Shown: positions 59,601-64,000 of the stretch, in pieces
Layout of the letters: every line of letters starts with the position of its first letter
Numbering within the stretch: the stretch's first letter is position 1
DNA from: Psilocybe azurescens
Taxonomy: Eukaryota; Basidiomycota; Agaricomycetes; Agaricales; Agrocybaceae
Reading direction: 5' to 3'
NCBI GenBank assembly: GCA_023853785.1
Contig: JAJIRX010000998.1
Location: forward strand, 1 to 64,000
DNA: 64,000 nt
Notes under the pieces: model-generated
The model's input: only the letters and a program-made list of their open reading frames with translations
What the model was told of the DNA's origin: nothing
Databases searched by the model: none
Made by a program: the position numbers and the translations under genes

Positions 59601-60381
59601 CATCATGCATGCAAAGGCGCTAACTTGGATGCGCTGTTGGTTAATGTAAGCATTGGGATTAAAGGAAAGAGAAATCGCTTGCAATGTAATTATTAGCCAC
59701 ATGAAATTCGGGACTGAGTGTAGACGCCAGTAATTCAATAAAGTCACATTCTCGAAGCGTGTGTTTTGTTTGCTTCTTCGTGTGAAGCAGTCCATCGCTC
59801 AGGGCCAAGGTACCAACGTACTAGTAAAAGTTAAGAAAGAAGGAAATTTTGAGATATATGCGCATACATTGAACAGGTTTTTCCTTTCATCCTTTGTCAT
59901 TGCAATGGTGAAATGACGGGCGCGCTAAGAAGAAATTAGAAATAGAATCAACTCGCATATCTGATGGAACTAACCATATGAGAAATGGTCGAAACAAAAT
60001 CCCGAGCCGTCGAGTATGACCAGCCGTATTGTCCTTTGAAGCCTGACGTGCCATTTACTGCAACCTCCTTAATCAAAGCCTTGACTTCCTGAATGGGTGG
60101 CAAGGGCGCTTCAGCTTGCAAGGTCTTGTGAGCCGTTTGCTCATCGTGTAGCCAGGTAAGGTAGGCGATCCATATCCGACGAACACGATCATATTTCATC
60201 AACGTTGAATTGGTGAGAGGCCGAAGATGCTCGGCAGGGATATCGTCAATGATCTTCAGAAAGACAGACTTGTCCGGATTTCGGATTTGAAGCTCTAGAG
60301 TAAAATCACGTCTGCCATTTTTCCCAGAGTAGACTCCGGAACCAGTGGCTGGGCCAGCGTTCTCCTTCCCTTTCGCGGCAT
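56670..60381 (-). mobile_element. Tyrosine recombinase of Crypton/DUF3435 type with C2H2 zinc fingers and SAM-like tail
   Basis: ATG at 60381, TGA at 56670, multi-exon, more than 900 residues. The N-terminal core-binding-like part has LTNSTLMKYDRVRRIWIAYL and GQYGWSYSTARDFVSTISHM. The catalytic domain follows: FACMMYMHGLRPGCLV (catalytic Arg in a GLRPG context, as in DUF3435 proteins), a Lys-rich beta region (PYKLKMKPHALNQPVFTRT), CLRYTFAAFM (the HxLRHTFA box, with the first His replaced), KHVMGH, and the likely nucleophile Tyr in VSTYQPP, 11 residues after that His. The C-terminal half has CxxC pairs (CMWCHSDE, CPVCAQMVQC, CPICF), a classical C2H2 finger (CGFPQC...HLHNVH) and a SAM-like end (LTRKDIKDEFGF). 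One base is missing at the 60318-60322 run near the start. Such enzymes move Cryptons and captain-led elements by strand exchange. The family is inferred from motif order. Confidence 0.7.
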
Positions 60382-60780
60382 AGAGAAGAAGAGCAACAGT
60401 CAAATAAAAATAGTCAGTGGTGGGCAACACGCGACACGACAGTGGTCTCGTGCCTATTAATTAGTCCTCGGATGCCGCGTCCCGGCGGGACTGCTTGTCA
60501 TTTGATCGAGACGGACATCGTCGCCAATGAATATCGGCAACTTTACGCCCTAGTTCTCCCTAGTTCCAAAGTATTCTAAAGTATGCGAGTTATAGATTGG
60601 TAGACATACCTCTCAGGGATGACACAGATCACAGTATGTAAGACAGAAAATTGCGAATTTGAAAGTTTTTCGATCACGATCGGTAGAGATGTTTCCAGAA
60701 GGTAATGCAAAAACATATCGCAACATGGCAAGTATTTCTTTCTCAAGTTATGACTAAAAGAGTGCCTAGTTTCACTCATT
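60382..60780. other. Upstream flank of the recombinase gene
   Basis: No gene. A short palindrome GTCCCGGCGGGAC lies near 60479-60491. The element's right boundary may be here or beyond, but I could not fix it by repeats. Confidence 0.3.
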
Positions 60781-61493
60781 AGGGACGGTCAGAGTAAGCG
60801 ATTCTGGGCCGATTCAAAATCCGATTCCAGGTTGATTCTCAACCCGATTCCAGTTTACGAATCGTATGTGAATTACTCCTCAACTTTGACCGACCCGATT
60901 CCACATGCATTAAAAGTATTGATTCCATACCATAATTCATGTTGATTCCCTTTATCTCATCTTATCTTCATGGTTATCAGCTGTCATGTCTAAGTTATAT
61001 CTCAGTCAGTTGGTACATCTCAGACAGTGACCTCCTTTCTTCTTTCCATCTCTTCCTCTCTCTAAAAATATGCCCAGTGGTGACCAATGCCCTGCACGAG
61101 CCAAACGTCTAGTTCGGCTATATCCAAAATTCCAAAAGAGTCTGAGAAGCGATTACAAAAGCGCAAAGCGAGGTAGCTTTCTGTTTATCGTTCTTTAGGT
61201 TAGCCATATTGCTATAGATGTGGAGGCTGCGCAGTGTAGTCGTCGCAAGGGCAGAAAAAGGTGAGACCGAATGTATTAAATTTACTGGCATGGCGGGGGC
61301 AGAAAGGAGGAGTGTGCAAGGAATCAAAAGAACAGAAATCGGAATCGGTGCACGAATCTCCTCTGGAGGACATTCGTGCATCGATTCCATGATTCTGAAG
61401 TTTCCCACGATTCTGGACACCCAGAATCGTGTCTTGAATCGAATTTGGAATCAACATCAGAATCGGTCAGAATCGCTTACTCTGACCGTCCCT
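60781..61493. mobile_element. MITE with perfect 26-bp terminal inverted repeats
   Basis: Positions 60781-60806 (AGGGACGGTCAGAGTAAGCG...) are the exact reverse complement of 61468-61493. The two ends are flanked by ATT at 60778-60780 and 61494-61496, a possible 3-bp target duplication. Inside each end, GATTC/GAATC motifs are repeated many times (at least eight within 60795-60925 and a similar set at 61345-61475), like subterminal transposase-binding sites. No transposase is encoded in the 713 bp, so it would move only in trans. Confidence 0.8.
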
Positions 61494-61740
61494 ATTGGCT
61501 TTGGCGCGTGCGTACTATTTCTAGCTTCGAGACATATAGCGAAGGATATTGCCGCCAGGTCCGGGGTGGTACGAAGGATATTTGTTGGACAGAATGTGTG
61601 ACTAGGGAGCCATTGCGAATTGCATATCAGTTACTGCAGAAGAGACATCCGCGATGACTAAATTATGATCACGAGATTCAGAATTGTTGGTATTCCTACC
61701 TGTGCGAGATGGGGATCGTTTTTATCGACAAATGTGCGGC
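61494..61740. other. Short spacer, possible coding fragment
   Basis: Two overlapping plus frames (about 61500-61601 and 61530-61657) read like parts of one broken protein (IAKDIAARSGVVRRIF; LRIAYQLLQKRHPR). Too short to assign. Confidence 0.2.
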
Positions 61741-61990
61741 ATCCAGAGGAGGCAGCAAGCTAAACAAGTCTACACACCACGGGAGCCACGCCCAAGAGGA
61801 CAGCACCGTAGGCCCTGCAGCGGTGGCTCTAGGAGGACAGGCGAGCGAAGCGAATCTGCAGCGGTGGTGCTGCAAATCGAGACAGTCAATGACGTCAGAC
61901 GCAAAATGATTTCCCATTAGCCGATTTGAACGACTGACCTTGTCATGGCGTACTAGTGACACGCTCTACCAACTGAGCCAAACGGGAGTA
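61741..61990 (-). repeat. tRNA-derived SINE-like unit A, GC-rich body plus tRNA head
   Basis: The body (about 61795-61905) is the inverted counterpart of the body of unit B at about 62068-62180 (shared GTCTGACGTCATTGACTGTCTC, CACCGCTGCAG and CTTCGCTCgCCTGTCCTCCT in opposite orientation). The tRNA-like head at 61912-61987 reads on the minus strand. Together they look like a SINE or composite of two SINE copies arranged head to body. Confidence 0.5.
61912..61987 (-). tRNA. tRNA-Thr(AGT)-like sequence with enlarged anticodon loop
   Basis: The minus strand folds as a cloverleaf: 7-bp acceptor (TCCCGTT/AATGGGA, one G-U), 4-bp D-stem GCTC/GAGC, 5-bp anticodon stem TGTCA/TGACA, 5-bp T-stem AGTCG/CGGCT with 7-nt loop TTCAAAT. 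The anticodon loop has 11 nt (CTAGTACGCCA) instead of 7, too little for a normal intron. A functional Thr tRNA is therefore doubtful; it is more likely the tRNA head of a SINE or a pseudo-tRNA. Confidence 0.45.
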
Positions 61991-62036
61991 TACTGAGCTC
62001 TAGTCTTTATCATATATGTAATCATTTGCATCTACA

Positions 62037-62290
62037 TTGCAAATGAATGAAATTATGTCACTGACTCATATTTTACGTCTGACGTCATTGACTGTCTCAA
62101 TTTGCAGCACCACCGCTGCAGATTCGCTTCGCTCACCTGTCCTCCTAAAGTCACCGCTGCAGGACCTTCGGTCCTGTCCTCCTAGGCGCGGCTTCCGGGT
62201 GAGACAGCGAGCGAAGCGAGTCTGTCTCACCCGGAAGCCGCGCAGTTCTAAGCAAGTGACGCGCTCTACCACTGAGCTAAGAGGGATGTA
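62037..62290 (-). repeat. tRNA-derived SINE-like unit B with perfect 22-bp hairpin
   Basis: The tRNA-like head at the right end reads TTAGCTCAGTGGTAGAGCGC on the minus strand (a good polymerase III A box). The body contains an exact inverted repeat, 62186-62207 against 62222-62243, with a 14-nt loop (CGAGCGAAGCGAGT), and a smaller AGGACC-TTC-GGTCCT hairpin near 62160-62175. It shares its body with units A and C. Confidence 0.6.
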
Positions 62291-62401
62291 CTAATATACG
62301 TTTTAATGTAATATATGTTAAAAGAGCTATGGTTTCCGGAATCGAGTTTTCTGTCGAATTGTAACTTACGATGTATACAGTCTGAGTCAAAAACCTGCTT
62401 T

Positions 62402-63710
62402 CTTTTGCGCGGTGGTCAGGGTAAATGTTTCCGAGCTGCTAGTATCAGACTCAATTGGGACAATTGATTCGCCAATGACATATGGCCCACGTTACTCATT
62501 TCGTTTTCTGGCTCGTGTGAAGACAGGTTGGTTGGGTTTCATTTTGAGCTTGTATGGAAGAGCGAGTGCATCGACTCTAGACTTCTCTGCCCCAATTGCA
62601 AAGATATCGTCCTCAAATATGTCGTTGTGGACAGCCATCGTGCAAGGATGAATTGTACTGCACATGACGAGGTGGTCTCTAGAGAGTGTGGATGTTGTAA
62701 TTCGGAGGCTGGAGGGTATACTCGTATATGTGAACATTACACAACGGAAGAAAAAGCGTCCTCACCATAGCAAGTGTATAAGGTGAATATTTTTCATCCA
62801 ATGTAAGGTTGTAAAAATATGAATTGACATTCCTACACCGTCTTCCCACCCGGTAATGGCCTATTCCATGTCCTAATGGCCCCAAAATAGGTATGAGATG
62901 ACAGCTAAGGAGTAACCAACATACCTTCCACATTAGAACCTGATTCATTTACTGATAGCTATTATGTTCGACGAGGCAATCAGGACGCAGACCATGCATG
63001 TACATCATGCATGCAAAGGCGCCAACTTGGATGCGCTGTTGGTTAATATAAGCATTGGGATTAAAGGAAAGAGAAACCGCTTGCAATGTAATTATTAGCC
63101 ACATGAAATTCGGGACTGAGTGTAGACGCCAGTAATTCAATAAAGTCACATTCTCGAAGGGTATGTTTTGTTTGCTTCTTCGTGTCAAGCAGTCCATCGC
63201 TAGCGCCAAGGTACCAACGTACTAGTAAAAGTTAAGAGAGAAGGAAATTTTGAGATATATGCGCATACATTCAACAGATTTCATCCTTTGTCATTGCAAT
63301 GGTGAAATGACGGGCGCGCTAAGAAAAATTAGAAATAGAATCAACTAACATATCTGATGGAACTAACCATGTGAGAAATGGTCGAAACAAAAACCCGAGC
63401 CGTCGAGTATGACCAGCCGCCTTTTCCTTTGAAGCCTGACGTGCCATTTACTGCGGCCTCCTCAATCAAAGCCTTGACTTCCTGAATGGGTGGCAAGGGC
63501 GCTTTAGCTTGCAAGGTCTTGTTCGCCGTTTGCTCATTGTGTAGCCAGGTAAAGTAGGCGATCCATATCCGACGAACACGATCATATTTCATCAACGTTG
63601 AATTGGCGAGAGGCCGAAGATGCTCGGCAGGGATATCGTCAATGATCTTCAGAAAGACAGACTTGTCCGGATTTTGGATTTGAAGTTCTAGAGTAAAATC
63701 ACGTCTGCCA
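62402..63710 (-). pseudogene. Truncated second copy of the tyrosine recombinase
   Basis: Aligns directly with 58996-60317 of the full gene at roughly 95% identity by eye. It keeps the core-binding part (RRDFTLELQIQNPDKSVFLK; ANSTLMKYDRVRRIWIAYFT) and the GLRP catalytic Arg region, but lacks the start exon, the LRYTF/MGH/Tyr part and the zinc fingers. Both edges abut SINE-like sequence: the upstream side is replaced by unit C at 63711 onward, and the downstream side ends just after unit B. It cannot encode an active recombinase. Confidence 0.75.
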
Positions 63711-63975
63711 ATATGAGCTTCTAATTTTTGGTATATATGTAATTGTTTGCATTTACATTGCATAATGAAAATTGTGTCACTGACTCGTATTTTGCGTCTG
63801 ACATCATTGACTGTCTCAATTTGCAGCGCCACCGCTGCAGGACCTTCGGTCCTGTCTCCCAGGCGCAGCTTCCCGGTGAGACAGACTCGCTTCGCTCGCT
63901 GTCTCCCCGGAAGCCGCCAATCTCTAAGCAAGTGACGTGCTCTACCACTGAGCTAAGATGGATGTGCTAATATAA
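63711..63975 (-). repeat. tRNA-derived SINE-like unit C
   Basis: Same plan as unit B in the same orientation: body (GACTGTCTCAATTTGCAGC, CACCGCTGCAGGACC), a hairpin 63863-63884 against 63899-63918 (imperfect), and a tRNA-like head TTAGCTCAGTGGTAGAGCAC on the minus strand at about 63930-63960. The 14-nt hairpin loop is the exact reverse complement of the loop in unit B. It runs close to the end of the window. Confidence 0.6.
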
Positions 63976-64000
63976 GTTTCAATGCAATATATTTTAGAAA

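Noticed and set aside
61912..61987. Ordinary intron-containing tRNA gene
   Set aside because: The extra four bases in the anticodon loop are too short for a splicing-endonuclease intron, and the unit is embedded in SINE-like sequence.
1..64000. CRISPR arrays, rRNA genes, prophage or bacterial operons
   Set aside because: No regularly spaced identical short repeats, no rRNA-like stretch, and all supported genes have spliceosomal introns or fungal families.

Overview
The window looks like nuclear DNA of a mushroom-forming basidiomycete (Agaricomycetes). Genes run on both strands and are cut by many GT-AG introns of about 45-65 bp. The recognisable families are typical of such fungi: two oligopeptide transporters, a WOPR/Gti1-Pac2 regulator, DML1/Misato, ACR3, a TLDc/OXR1 protein, a Mid2-like membrane protein and a kinase with an MLKL-type N-terminal bundle. 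I saw no prokaryotic or organellar gene and no CRISPR.

Layout. 0-5 kb: decayed coding remnants, a small secreted cysteine-rich ORF whose mature part carries a natriuretic-peptide-like ring signature, and a disordered minus-strand protein. 5.6-7.1 kb: membrane-anchored hotdog thioesterase. 7.1-10.1 kb: gene-poor. 10.4-15.1 kb: a protein of about 1,340 residues with an MLKL-like four-helix bundle, a catalytically complete TKL-type kinase and a C-terminal domain I cannot name. 15.1-17.7 kb: gene-poor. 17.8-18.9 kb: WOPR regulator. 20.2-22.2 kb: DML1. 23.1-26.0 kb: low-complexity repeat protein (minus). 26.8-28.2 kb: ACR3 arsenite permease. 28.4-29.7 kb: secreted Lys/Ser/Asp-rich protein (minus). 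30.8-33.7 kb: OXR1 (minus). 34.8-38.1 and 40.6-44.1 kb: two divergently transcribed OPT paralogues around a 2.5-kb shared intergenic region. 45.2-49.3 kb: Ser-rich single-pass membrane protein with unusually long introns (minus).

From about 50 kb onward the character changes to accessory DNA. There is a duplicated 0.72/0.74-kb repeat, a degenerate minisatellite, and a tyrosine-recombinase mobile element of the Crypton/DUF3435 kind with C2H2 zinc fingers and a SAM-like tail (56.7-60.4 kb). A convergent companion gene of unknown function lies beside it (55.3-56.5 kb). Downstream are a MITE with perfect 26-bp inverted termini, a truncated second copy of the recombinase, and tRNA-derived SINE-like units with long perfect hairpins.

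Many otherwise convincing genes are interrupted by a single missing (rarely extra) base, mostly in a homopolymer run. This recurs in at least eight unrelated loci, including core genes, and is best explained by uncorrected homopolymer errors in the assembly. Exon boundaries below come from splice signals and reading frame only.
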